Positions 1 through 7,504 are shown, counted from the first letter of the stretch. The stretch is 64,000 nucleotides of DNA from an uncultured Eubacterium sp. (GCA_948579355.1 CAPAOV010000008.1:1-64000); one strand, 5' to 3'. The notes: generated from the letters alone by a model not told the origin. Numbers and translations are program-made.

Positions 1-2
1 GC

Positions 3-83
3 TTAGGCATTGATATCCTTGTAAAAAAAGTGTCAACCAATATTGACAATATCATTTGTTATCTTAAACGTGTAATGATGTAA
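3..83 (+). CDS. possible 3' end of a gene cut by the window edge
   Basis: An open frame enters from the left edge and runs 26 codons to a TAA at 81-83. The peptide ends in DNIICYLKRVMM. It has no recognisable motif, and it could simply be a chance open frame in AT-rich DNA. It is listed only because a gene truncated by the window edge would look like this. Confidence 0.2.
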   Translation, partial: LGIDILVKKVSTNIDNIICYLKRVMM

Positions 84-437
84 AATTTGCAGTTTTTGTA
101 TATTTTATTAGGTATCATGTTCATCTACTTATTTTATTGTATACTAGGCAAGTGAATAGTGGCTTAAGTAGAGGAGGAAAAGAATATGGATGGAGATTGA
201 GAAGATTATCAGTTATGGTAAGAATAGTTCCTCACTTTGTAAAGACTTTCAAACTGTAATAAGATAGAATTTTGGGTTTGAAAGTTTTTTACACTGTGTC
301 TGTCAAAATTTTGATTGGCTCTAAAATGGCTCTAATAATTTTCGCAGAGTCAGATAATAGATGCAAAAATATGATTTTGAAGTGAAAATAAGTACACAAA
401 TGTGTTGAAAAACACAAGGATTACATTATCCGAGCAA
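84..437. other. AT-rich interval without a convincing gene
   Basis: No substantial gene is visible. A good ribosome binding site (gaggaggaaaag, about 171-182) precedes only very short frames: a 4-codon ATG frame, and a 25-codon frame at 190-267 whose peptide starts MEIEKIISYGKNSSS and may be the stub of a lost gene. A short direct repeat of ggctctaa lies near 316-336. The interval looks like debris at the edge of a variable region. Confidence 0.35.
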
Positions 438-505
438 GAGTTCGAGTAGTACGAGAGTGCATGGATTATTTTATATGGCAGGTAGTCTATAGGATTGCCT
501 GCTAC
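438..505 (+). repeat. 68-bp direct repeat with hairpin, copy 1
   Basis: This 68-bp block matches 2786-2853 at about 57 of 68 positions by hand alignment. Its right half folds into a hairpin with a 10-bp stem (478-487 with 493-502, two G-U pairs) and a 5-nt loop. The stem is unchanged in the other copy. The downstream T-tract is weak. The block ends 125 bp before the TIR gene, and copy 2 ends 100 bp before another unknown gene, so it may be a leader, an attenuator or the end of a repeated cassette. Confidence 0.7.
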
Positions 506-629
506 CTTTGTATTACATCTATTTGATAGGGTGTAAAATGGTTATGTTAATATAGATTAGGAACATTGATAAATCGATATAAAGATATAATTAGAATTTT
601 TGATTAGCGATGAAAAGAGGTGTGAAGTT

Positions 630-1485
630 TTGTATTCAAAATTCAATTTATCGATTAGCGATTATTTTTATAACAATGAATTGAATAGACATCTTGAAAT
701 TGGTAAATGGATATACGAAGGTTATGAAGCGCTTGCTAAGAAAAGTTTAAAAGAGTTCATATATGATAATAATCATATTGACGGGACTGCCATGAAAAAT
801 AATTGGTTTCAAATTGAAGATGTTGACATATTTATATCACATTCACCCCAGAACATAACTAAGGTGAAAGCTTTTGCGGGATGGTTATATGATGAATTTA
901 ATTTAACAGCGTTTATTGATTCCTGCGCATGGGGCTATTGCAATGATTTGTTAAAACAAATAGACGATGAACATTGTAAAAAGAAAGATGGAAAAACATA
1001 TGATTATGATCTCAGAAATTATATAACCAGTCATGTTTATATGATGTTGTCTAATGCTTTGACAGAAATGATTGATAACACGCAATGCATTATGTTATAA
1101 TACGCCTAATTCTGTTTCCTTGGTATATGATTTGCAGACGATTAAAAAAGAAAAGAAAAAAGTGACATTATCGCCTTGGATATATCATGAGTTAGCCATG
1201 ACGTCCTTAGTGAGAAGATGTGAACCATGTAGAACGGTTTTATTATTAGAAAATGTTCTCATCAATAAAGCATTTAGTGAAAATAACAATATTAATATAG
1301 AGCACGATGTCAATAAATATTTAGAAGAAATGCTTCCCATTTCAGCAGAGGAACTTAAATTTGGGAAAAGAAACTATGAGATTTTAACTCATAAAGTAGA
1401 TGGTGATTGTATTTCGAATATAACGGAATATGAAAGTATTCATCCCTTAGATGTTCTTTATAATTTACCTATATTACCTAAATAA
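630..1485 (+). pseudogene. TIR-domain protein interrupted by a frameshift
   Basis: The first frame encodes the N-terminal half. The TIR strand motif VDIFISH lies at about residues 65-71, followed by GWLYDEFNLTAFIDSCAWGY. It stops at TAA 1098-1100. The second half continues in the +1 frame from about 1072 to 1485 and contains NTPNS and SPWIYHE, whose Glu (about 1189-1191) is the expected TIR NADase catalytic residue. The two halves join into one protein of about 285 residues if a single base is removed between 1072 and 1100. I chose the TTG at 630 because agagg lies 9 bases upstream; a TTG at 600 has no binding site. It is the first gene of a three-gene unit. Either the gene is dead or there is a sequence error; no slippery heptamer is present. 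Confidence 0.75.
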
Positions 1486-1510
1486 AATTAAAAATTGGAG
1501 GTTGAAAAAT

Positions 1511-1918
1511 ATGGATAAAATGCATAAACATTTAGAATTGGTGCAAGGTGTTATAAATCGTATGGCAAATAATTCATTTATGTTAAAAGGATGGGCTGTG
1601 ACCTTAGTGGCAGGTATTTTTGCTTTAGCAGGTAAAGATGCGGACAAACTTTATTTTCTTGTTGCGTATGTACCAGTACTAGTTTTTTGGGGGTTAGATG
1701 CATATTATTTGCTTCAAGAGAGGTTATACCGGTCACTATATGAAAAAGTTAGAAAAACAGAGGAAAATGATATAGATTTTTCATTGATAGCAACAACAGA
1801 AGAATTTTATAGTAATAAAAATTGTTATTGCAGTTGCCTGCTTTCAAAAACTGAATTGTGGTTTTATTTGCCACTAGCAGTGGTTTGCACTGGAATAATA
1901 ATTATTACACATATTTAA
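1511..1918 (+). CDS. small three-helix membrane protein linked to TIR genes (possible effector)
   Basis: A 135-residue protein with a good ribosome binding site (ggaggttgaaaaat). It starts with an amphipathic segment (HLELVQGVINRMANNSFMLK), followed by hydrophobic helices at about 28-42, 47-66 and 114-133. A charged stretch after the second helix (LQERLYRSLYEKVRK) is probably cytoplasmic. The general build resembles SLATT-like small membrane effectors of bacterial conflict systems, but I cannot assign a named family. It lies 25 bp after the TIR pseudogene and 22 bp before the ThsB-like gene, so the three are probably one transcript. Inference: it could be the membrane-disrupting component triggered by TIR signalling. 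Confidence 0.7.
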   Translation: MDKMHKHLELVQGVINRMANNSFMLKGWAVTLVAGIFALAGKDADKLYFLVAYVPVLVFWGLDAYYLLQERLYRSLYEKVRKTEENDIDFSLIATTEEFYSNKNCYCSCLLSKTELWFYLPLAVVCTGIIIITHI

Positions 1919-1940
1919 AAATAATTGAGGAGAATGTATT

Positions 1941-2621
1941 ATGGGGAAAAAGATTTTTGTATCATATAAGTTTGCAGATAGCCAAGTGAAAAATTTATCA
2001 TTTTATGAGAATTCAACGGTACGTGATTATGTTACAAAGTTTGAAGAAATATTAGATCCGTCAGACAATATTTATAAAGGTGAAAATGATGGAGAAGATT
2101 TAAGTAACCTGTCTGAAGAAACAATATGGAAAAAGTTAAAAGACAGAATATATGATAGTTCTATAACAGTAGTATTTATATCACCAGGTATGAAAGAAAG
2201 TTGGCAAACAGAGAAAAACCAGTGGATACCGTGGGAAATTTCGTATTCACTAAAAGAAGTATCACGAAAAAACAAGAATGGAGATGCCATTACAAGTAGG
2301 AGTAACGCAATGGTAGCGGTTGTGTTACCAGATGAGAATGGTTCTTATTCTTATTATTTAGAAAGCAGGAACTGCTGTGAAAATGGTTGTACAACACATC
2401 ACACGGATAAATTGTTCACAATACTAAGAAAAAATAAATTTAATTTGAAAGATGCAAATAATAAGGTGTGTGATACTGGTTCAACAATTTGGTATGGAGA
2501 AAGTAGCTATATTAAAGCTGTTAAATGGAGTGATTTCATCAGCAATTATAGTACATATATAGAAAGTGCTTGTGTAAGACAGGACAATATTGATGATTAT
2601 GAAATTTGTAAAGAAGTTTGA
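1941..2621 (+). CDS. ThsB-like TIR-domain protein
   Basis: A 226-residue protein beginning with the TIR strand KKIFVSYKFADS. A second core strand, SSITVVFISPGM, lies at about 73-84, followed by WIPWEISYSLKEV, whose Glu99 sits where the TIR catalytic Glu is expected. This pattern is typical of the TIR-like family that includes ThsB of Thoeris anti-phage systems, which makes cyclic ADP-ribose type signals from NAD. The C-terminal part (Cys/His-containing NCCENGCTTHH at about 144-154) is not recognised. No ThsA-type effector is adjacent; the small membrane protein upstream occupies that place. Start ATG with ttgaggag upstream. Confidence 0.8.
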   Translation: MGKKIFVSYKFADSQVKNLSFYENSTVRDYVTKFEEILDPSDNIYKGENDGEDLSNLSEETIWKKLKDRIYDSSITVVFISPGMKESWQTEKNQWIPWEISYSLKEVSRKNKNGDAITSRSNAMVAVVLPDENGSYSYYLESRNCCENGCTTHHTDKLFTILRKNKFNLKDANNKVCDTGSTIWYGESSYIKAVKWSDFISNYSTYIESACVRQDNIDDYEICKEV

Positions 2622-2663
2622 AAGGTTATTTGAAAGAATTTCGAGAGTTACTATAATGGAATT

Positions 2664-2692
2664 GTGGCAACATTTTGGCAACAGAAAATCAG
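2664..2692 (+). repeat. 29-bp direct repeat, copy A (candidate attachment site)
   Basis: These 29 bases recur without change at 5177-5205, where they overlap the 3' coding end of an integrase remnant. The repeat contains a tandem ggcaaca ... ggcaaca. The position just after the ThsB-like gene and the link with an integrase suggest a recombination end, but this is inference. Confidence 0.6.
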
Positions 2693-2785
2693 TAAGTCCA
2701 AATAAATTGTGTAATTGAAGTAAAAAATCCGCACTTTCAGAATAAAACTTAAATAAAATAGTTTAATTTAAGAGATGAACTTGTC

Positions 2786-2853
2786 GAGTTCGAATAGTAC
2801 AAGAGTATATTATTTATTTCATATGGCAGGTAGTCTATGAGATTGCCTGCTAT
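2786..2853 (+). repeat. 68-bp direct repeat with hairpin, copy 2
   Basis: Diverged copy of 438-505. The hairpin stem (2826-2835 with 2841-2850) is identical to that of copy 1 and only the loop differs, which suggests the structure is under constraint. It lies in the 331-bp gap between the ThsB-like gene and the next membrane protein. Nothing else was seen in that gap apart from the 29-bp repeat. Confidence 0.7.
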
Positions 2854-2952
2854 ATTTACAATCTATTGTTTCAGAAAAATTTAGGTGGTAAGTTGTTGCC
2901 AATAGAAATGTGTATTTATATAAAATTGACGAATAGCTAATGAGGATAGTAT

Positions 2953-3618
2953 ATGAAAAGTACGAAAAAGGATTCAGTGAAAGTGGAAGAAAAAGCGCCG
3001 TTTGCTCAGAGACATCCTAGAATCAATTTTGTGATAGGGTTGGCTTGGCTGGTAATACTTATGTTTGTGGCAATATTACTTATATGGCTTATTTTTTCTT
3101 GCTTAGGGAATGGAATTGAGCATTTCGTTGATTTCCTGAAAAAGTTTGTAAGTACCACAGATAAAGTAATTATTGTGGCAATGATAACAGGCATGGTGTC
3201 TATAATCGGTGTGGTTTTTACGTCTGTAATAGCAAAAATCATTGATTATCGATACAATGTAAAAAAGTATTTATATGACAAAAGAGAGGCACCGTATGAA
3301 CAATTTATAAGCATAATTTATACTATTATGGAAGATACAGAAAAACCTGTAAATGAGCAAATGACAGAATCCGATAAGTTTAGAATGATGTCAGACTTTT
3401 CCAAGGGATTAACGTTATGGGGATCAAATAAAGTAGTAAAAAAGTGGTTAAGATACAGAAGAGCGTCACTGAAAGGCATAAGTCCAGAGAATTCTTTATT
3501 ACTATTGGAAGATATCATTTATGAAATCAGAAAGGATGTTGGACAAAGAAAAAGGTTGGGCAAAGGGGATATGTTATCCATTTTTATAAATGATATTGAA
3601 AAAATAATAAAAAAATAA
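2953..3618 (+). CDS. unknown membrane protein with cytoplasmic domain
   Basis: A 221-residue protein not recognised by family. A charged N-terminus is followed by two hydrophobic helices at about 24-50 and 70-97, then a soluble domain of about 120 residues, presumably cytoplasmic. The most family-like stretch is MSDFSKGLTLWGSNKVVKKW at about 146-165, and the end (KGDMLSIFINDIEKIIKK) is helical. It is a single gene preceded by the same 68-bp repeat that precedes the TIR unit, and followed at once by an inverted repeat. The context suggests an accessory or defence role, which is inference. Start ATG with gagga upstream. Confidence 0.65.
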   Translation: MKSTKKDSVKVEEKAPFAQRHPRINFVIGLAWLVILMFVAILLIWLIFSCLGNGIEHFVDFLKKFVSTTDKVIIVAMITGMVSIIGVVFTSVIAKIIDYRYNVKKYLYDKREAPYEQFISIIYTIMEDTEKPVNEQMTESDKFRMMSDFSKGLTLWGSNKVVKKWLRYRRASLKGISPENSLLLLEDIIYEIRKDVGQRKRLGKGDMLSIFINDIEKIIKK

Positions 3619-3649
3619 GCATTTGTATAGAGAAATACTCTACAAATGC
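3619..3649 (+). repeat. inverted repeat after the membrane gene
   Basis: GCATTTGTA at 3619-3627 pairs with TACAAATGC at 3641-3649, with three more pairs inside. It begins right after the stop codon and has no T-tract. It could stop or stabilise the upstream transcript, or act as an operator for the toxin-antitoxin pair that starts 48 bp later. Confidence 0.45.
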
Positions 3650-3696
3650 TACAATATGGGCTATACTAATACCAATATGAAGAAAGAGGTGGTATA

Positions 3697-3948
3697 ATGG
3701 CTCAAATTAGTTTGCGTATAGAGGATGATGTAAAGAAAAAGGCAGAGCAAGCTTGTGCCGATATTGGAATGTCTTTGTCTACGGCTATTAATATTTATCT
3801 AAAAAAATTGGGGCGAGAGAAACGGATACCATTTGAAGTATCTGTTGATCCATTTTATTCGCAGGAGAATATGGCTAGGCTTAGAGAATCTGTAGCGCAA
3901 ATGGAGGCTACAGGCGGTACGGTACATGAGGTGGACATTGATGATTAA
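3697..3948 (+). CDS. RelB/DinJ-family antitoxin
   Basis: An 83-residue protein beginning MAQISLRIEDDVKKKAEQAC, the ribbon-helix-helix DNA-binding start of RelB/DinJ antitoxins, followed by GMSLSTAINIYLKKL (helix 2) and the typical IPFEVSVDPFYS linker. The C-terminal 30 residues should wrap the toxin. It has a strong binding site (gaaagaggtggtata) and its stop overlaps the toxin start by 8 bases, the usual coupled arrangement. It probably represses its own promoter; cgtacaat-type boxes were not resolved. Confidence 0.9.
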   Translation: MAQISLRIEDDVKKKAEQACADIGMSLSTAINIYLKKLGREKRIPFEVSVDPFYSQENMARLRESVAQMEATGGTVHEVDIDD

Positions 3949-4261
3949 GTCGTTGTCAGATGCGGCGTGGGAAGATTTTGAATACTGGACAAAGCAGGAT
4001 AAAAAGACATTAAGGCGTATTCTTCAATTATTGAAGGATATTGACCGGAATGGATACGAGGGAATAGGAAAGCCGGAAAGATTAAGTGGTGATTTGGCAT
4101 CCTATTGGAGTCGGCGAATCGACGATGCAAACCGTATTGTTTATCGGATAGAAGATAATGTGATAAAGGATGAAATTGGTGAGATTGGATTATATTCTGA
4201 ACTAAAAGCACGAGAAGAAAACATAGATGAAATAAATGAAAAACTGTTAGAGTTCTATTGA
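3941..4261 (+). CDS. YoeB/Txe-like toxin with replaced C-terminus
   Basis: The first 75 residues match the YoeB ribosome-dependent mRNA interferase fold: AWEDFEYWTKQDKKTLRRI, then GIGKPERL with Glu46 and YWSRRIDDANRIVYRIED with Arg65, at the same positions as the catalytic residues of E. coli YoeB. YoeB proteins normally end near residue 84 with the catalytic His-Tyr pair. Here residues 83-84 are Gly-Leu and an unrelated helical tail continues to residue 106. The key acid/base histidine is therefore missing, and the protein is probably inactive or a chimera with another gene's 3' end. Start ATG at 3941 overlaps the antitoxin stop. Confidence 0.8.
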   Translation: MIKSLSDAAWEDFEYWTKQDKKTLRRILQLLKDIDRNGYEGIGKPERLSGDLASYWSRRIDDANRIVYRIEDNVIKDEIGEIGLYSELKAREENIDEINEKLLEFY

Positions 4262-4371
4262 AAATTATACAAACTGGAAAAGGGGAGGTCTGGGATAATA
4301 ATATTACTGATAAGTGATATTTATACAAAGAATCAGAATATACATGAAATTAAATTTGAGGAGGCATTATT

Positions 4372-4938
4372 GTGACTAAAGTATATTTCGTTCGTCACGC
4401 AGAGCCAAATTATAACAATCATAATGACGCTCTTCGAGAATTATCTTCAAAAGGAATGGAAGATAGAAAATTGGTTACTAAATTTCTGGTAGATAAGCAT
4501 ATTGATGTTGTTCTATCAAGTCCATATAAAAGAGCAGTAGATACAGTTAAAGATTTTGCAGATAGTTATGGTATAGAAATTGATATTATATATGATTTTA
4601 GGGAAAGAAAAGTAGAAAGTGGCTGGATTGAAGATTTTACTTTATTTACAAAAATGCAATGGAATGATTTTACATACAAATTGTCAGATGGAGAATGCCT
4701 TCAAGAAGTTCAAACGAGAAATATATCGGCATTGCAGCAGGTATTAAATAAGTATGCAGGAAAGAATATTGCAGTAGGAAGTCATGGAACTGCCTTAAGT
4801 ACGATTATTAATTATTATGACCATTCTTTCGGGCATAACGATTTTGAAAGAATCAAAAACATTATGCCGTGGATTGTGGAGTTTGTTTTTGATGAGGATA
4901 CAAAATGTATAATGATTAAGGAGCATGAGTTATACTGA
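4372..4938 (+). CDS. histidine phosphatase family protein (phosphoglycerate mutase-like)
   Basis: A 188-residue protein with the RHG-type motif FVRHAEPNYNN at the N-terminus, the conserved SSPYKRAVDTVKDFA arginine segment, Glu in RERKVESGW, and the second catalytic histidine in GSHGTALST. This is the histidine phosphatase fold; the substrate is not predictable. GTG start with gaggaggcatt upstream. The TGA stop overlaps the ATG of a 41-codon frame (TGATG), suggesting coupling with what may have been a second gene. Confidence 0.85.
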   Translation: MTKVYFVRHAEPNYNNHNDALRELSSKGMEDRKLVTKFLVDKHIDVVLSSPYKRAVDTVKDFADSYGIEIDIIYDFRERKVESGWIEDFTLFTKMQWNDFTYKLSDGECLQEVQTRNISALQQVLNKYAGKNIAVGSHGTALSTIINYYDHSFGHNDFERIKNIMPWIVEFVFDEDTKCIMIKEHELY

Positions 4939-5063
4939 TGAAGTTACATTTTGAGGATGTTTGTCTTTCTCTTAGTGATGTGAAAGACATGGTGGATAAG
5001 GAGAAATTGGTATTTGGTTATTGGAATGTACGCTTTAGATGTATTGAGCGTCCAGTTTTATAA
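4938..5063 (+). CDS. short open frame coupled to the phosphatase
   Basis: A 41-codon frame starts on the ATG within the TGATG overlap and ends at 5063. The peptide (MKLHFEDVCLSLSDVKDM...) looks like the start of a folded protein but ends early and is not recognised. It could be the stub of a gene deleted when the integrase remnant was joined here. Confidence 0.3.
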   Translation: MKLHFEDVCLSLSDVKDMVDKEKLVFGYWNVRFRCIERPVL

Positions 5064-5163
5064 AGGGTTTCGGGCGTAAATTATGCCTAGATGGATATTT
5101 TATACTGCTATTTTCAAAATAGGCTTTTACTGCGTAACATTTCAAAAATAGATTGCCAATTTG

Positions 5164-5346
5164 CTATGATAAATGCGTGGCAACATTTTGGCAACAGAAA
5201 ATCAGCACGCCCGTTAATTTATTGGCAGCTTCAAGATTGCTGTTTGGGTATAAATGCTCGTATGTTCTTAAAGTGGTCTGTATCTTTTCATGCCCTAAAC
5301 GCTCTTTAATCAAAAGCGAGTTTTCTCCCATGCTGATTATCGCATA
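5164..5346 (-). pseudogene. tyrosine recombinase (integrase), C-terminal remnant
   Basis: Read on the minus strand, about 60 codons give ISMGENSLLIKERLGHEKIQ, then TTLRTYEHLYPNSN, ending EAANKLTGVLIF... before a TAG at 5164-5166. LGHEKIQTT and the tyrosine of TYEHLYP are the C-terminal catalytic box (His and nucleophile Tyr region) of phage and ICE integrases. The N-terminal three quarters are absent upstream. The gene end overlaps the 29-bp direct repeat. It shows that an integrative element once ended here. Confidence 0.8.
5177..5205 (+). repeat. 29-bp direct repeat, copy B (candidate attachment site)
   Basis: Identical to 2664-2692. It lies inside the last codons of the integrase remnant on the opposite strand. 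The two copies bracket 2.5 kb that contains the membrane protein, the toxin-antitoxin pair and the histidine phosphatase. Confidence 0.6.
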
Positions 5347-5521
5347 TAGAACAGGCAGATAGAAAGAATCTGGTCATGGTTGAGGCGGGGATAATTGTTG
5401 GGACATCTGGCTTTGGCAAGTCAAGAATTGAAGAAAATGGGATTTGACAAAGTGTTGTTTGATTAGTAATATTGCTATCAAGATAGATGATATTTTATTT
5501 ATAATAAAAGGGGGAAGAAAT

Positions 5522-5914
5522 ATGGAATTAATCTGGAATGACCTATATGAGGCGGCAAAGCGGGTACAAAACGAAAGGAAAGTATCTGATTACATAGACG
5601 CAGGCGGAGTGGCAGCAGCAGTCCTTTCTGCTTCCGGCAAAATTTATACCGGAGTCTGTATTGATACTTGTTCTACTTTAGGCATCTGTGCGGAACGCAA
5701 TGCTATTTTTAATATGATTACAAATGGAGAGAGTATTATACAGAAAGTAATTGCTATTATGCCGGATGGGAAAACGGGAGCACCCTGTGGAGCATGCAGG
5801 GAGTTAATGGTGCAGCTCATGCCAGAGACCTATCAGGATATTGAAATCATGCTTGATTACAATACGGGAAAAATAGTTACATTGGGAGCTTTGACGCCGG
5901 AATGGTGGATTTGA
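5522..5914 (+). CDS. cytidine deaminase-like zinc hydrolase
   Basis: About 130 residues with the zinc and proton-shuttle motif CAERNAIF and the second zinc motif PCGACRE, the signature of cytidine/deoxycytidylate deaminases and blasticidin-S deaminase relatives. The ATG at 5522 is preceded by gggggaagaaat. It is a single gene, not next to nucleoside transport or salvage genes, and lies in an accessory block, so a detoxifying deaminase is as likely as pyrimidine salvage. The end (TPEWWI) is close to the usual family end. Confidence 0.85.
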   Translation: MELIWNDLYEAAKRVQNERKVSDYIDAGGVAAAVLSASGKIYTGVCIDTCSTLGICAERNAIFNMITNGESIIQKVIAIMPDGKTGAPCGACRELMVQLMPETYQDIEIMLDYNTGKIVTLGALTPEWWI

Positions 5915-5959
5915 AAGTAGCAGAATATTTGGCAGATTATAAAGGCGGGTGATAACGCC

Positions 5960-6628
5960 ATGAAGCAAAATTCTATACCCTTTGACATGGCAGAATATGA
6001 TAAACAGATAAAAAGGACATTGCCATTTTATGAGGAAATGTTTCAGCAGGTTGTTGATATTGTAAGAATATTGAATTTGCAATCGCTAAGATGGCTTGAT
6101 GTGGGATGTGGAACCGGGAAAATGGCTAGAACAGTGTTGGATAATTTTGATATACAGAAAATGGTGTGCATTGATGTGGAGAAAGAAATGCTTGAGAGGG
6201 CAAGGGAATTGTGCAATGATGAAAAGGTACAATTTTTACAGTGTGATGTCAGGGGACTGCCATATCAGGAGATGTTTGATATTGTGACTGCAATACAAGT
6301 AAATCATTATTTTAGGAAAGATGAACGTATAGTAGCCATGAAAAATTGTTATGATGCCTTGGCAGAAAATGGAATATATATTTCCTTTGAAAATTTTGAA
6401 CCATACAGTGAGGAAGGTGCAGGATTATATTTAAAGCGTTGGAAAGAGTTTCAGATTGTGAATGGAAAAACCAAGGAAGAGGCAGATTTGTACATCAAAC
6501 GTTTTGGACAGAATTATTTTCCTATATCAATTTCAGAATCCATCGGACTTTTGAAAGACTGTGGGTTTCGTATGGTAGAAATTTTGTGGGTGTCTTATAT
6601 GCAGGTGGGGATATTGGCAAGAAAATAA
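5960..6628 (+). CDS. class I SAM-dependent methyltransferase
   Basis: A 222-residue protein with motif I LDVGCGTGKMA at about 46-56, the acidic residue after the second strand (MVCIDVEKEM) and motif VQFLQCDVRGLPY. This is a small-molecule methyltransferase of the Methyltransf_25/11 type. The C-terminal part, with conserved Trp and Phe, probably forms the substrate pocket; the substrate is unknown. It lies 45 bp after the deaminase gene on the same strand. The intergenic DNA encodes DLKVAEYLADYKGG in another frame, perhaps a lost C-terminal extension. Confidence 0.8.
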   Translation: MKQNSIPFDMAEYDKQIKRTLPFYEEMFQQVVDIVRILNLQSLRWLDVGCGTGKMARTVLDNFDIQKMVCIDVEKEMLERARELCNDEKVQFLQCDVRGLPYQEMFDIVTAIQVNHYFRKDERIVAMKNCYDALAENGIYISFENFEPYSEEGAGLYLKRWKEFQIVNGKTKEEADLYIKRFGQNYFPISISESIGLLKDCGFRMVEILWVSYMQVGILARK

Positions 6629-6707
6629 ATGCTGTATAAAACATGAGAGGCACTGTTTACGTTAAAAATGTAATGTTATAATGTATTGGTCTGTATAAGG
6701 AGACGGT

Positions 6708-6881
6708 ATGGATATACAAAACGGAAATACGGCGGAAGTATTTGATTATGATGGAGAAAGGGTCTGTAAACTATTTTATCAAGGAATACCTTATGAATAT
6801 GTTCAGCAGGAATACGAAAATGTCAGAAAACTATTTGAATTGGGGATTCGTGTGCCGGAGGAAATTGTATCTGGAGGATAA
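6708..6881 (+). pseudogene. phosphotransferase N-terminal fragment (APH/kinase-like)
   Basis: A 57-codon frame with a good binding site (aaggagacggt). It reads GNTAEVFDYDGERVCKLFYQ and EYENVRKLFELGIRVPEE, the N-lobe of the aminoglycoside phosphotransferase/choline kinase fold, including the lysine of the CKLF strand. It stops at 6879-6881, where a family member would run another 180 or more residues. The gene is broken and its remainder is absent; the following DNA belongs to other gene fragments. Confidence 0.65.
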
Positions 6882-6931
6882 GGACGCACAAATAATAAGA
6901 AATGTAATGCTGGTATACCCTTATATCAAAA

Positions 6932-7297
6932 GTGGTGTCATGTCTCATGGAACTGTTGCAGAAATTGTTTGGTGTTGTATATATTCCAAAGGCAGTATAT
7001 CGGGAATTGATAGAGAATAGAGCATTTTCTGAAGAAGTAAGAATGGTGCAAGAGTGCCAATTTCTTTATGTGGAAGAAGTGGACAATGGGAAATCCGTTA
7101 CCATTTTACGAAATTTTATCGGATTAGATGCTGGGGAAAGAGAAGCAATCATTTTAGCAGATGAAAAGTATTTGGATGTACAGTTGTTCTTATTGGGACA
7201 AAAACTTTGGAACGCCCATTTGTTCAATATGAGATTTGTAAGAGTCTGCAAAGAGGTAATGCTTCAATACTTGAATATTTTTCGGTTAATGATATAG
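6932..7297 (+). pseudogene. PIN-domain (DUF3368-like) gene fragment
   Basis: The frame reads LLQKLFGVVYIPKAVYRELI and later FIGLDAGEREAIILADEKYLD, the central part of PIN-fold proteins of the DUF3368 type (putative VapC-like ribonucleases). The first strand with its catalytic Asp is missing and the C-terminal DLLLIDD-like part is replaced. From about 7170 the similarity switches to a TIR-like sequence in another frame. No toxin or antitoxin partner remains. Confidence 0.6.
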
Positions 7298-7497
7298 AAA
7301 ACATGAAGATTTCCATAAGCTATTTCTTTCAGAATGATGATAAGCTTATTGAGGAATTTTTTCAAATACATAGACTTGGTAATTTAGATATCTTAGTAAG
7401 TGTTTTTTTATCCGCAGAACAAAGAGATTCTAACGGCGTGAGTATAAACATTTCTTCTTGTAATAATTTTGATAACACGTATATGATATATATGTGA
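7168..7497 (+). pseudogene. TIR-like (ThsB/DUF1863 type) domain fragment plus unknown tail
   Basis: From about 7168 this frame reads GCTVVLIGTKTLERPFVQYE and ICKSLQRGN, the core strand and Glu-containing helix of TIR-like proteins (compare TVVFISPG ... WIPWEIS at 1941-2621). Nothing upstream in the frame is TIR-like because a TGA lies at 7162. After residue 40 the sequence (LEYFSVNDIENMKISISYFF...) is unrecognised and probably from a third source. A shortened fusion made by rearrangement. Confidence 0.5.
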
Positions 7498-7504
7498 GCA
7501 ATAT

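Noticed and set aside
1072..1100. Programmed +1 frameshift in the TIR gene
   Set aside because: No slippery heptamer, no Shine-Dalgarno-like stimulator and no downstream stem were seen. A mutation or sequencing error is simpler.
1941..2621. Complete Thoeris system
   Set aside because: A ThsB-like gene is present, but no ThsA (SIR2-SLOG or macro-domain effector) is encoded anywhere near.
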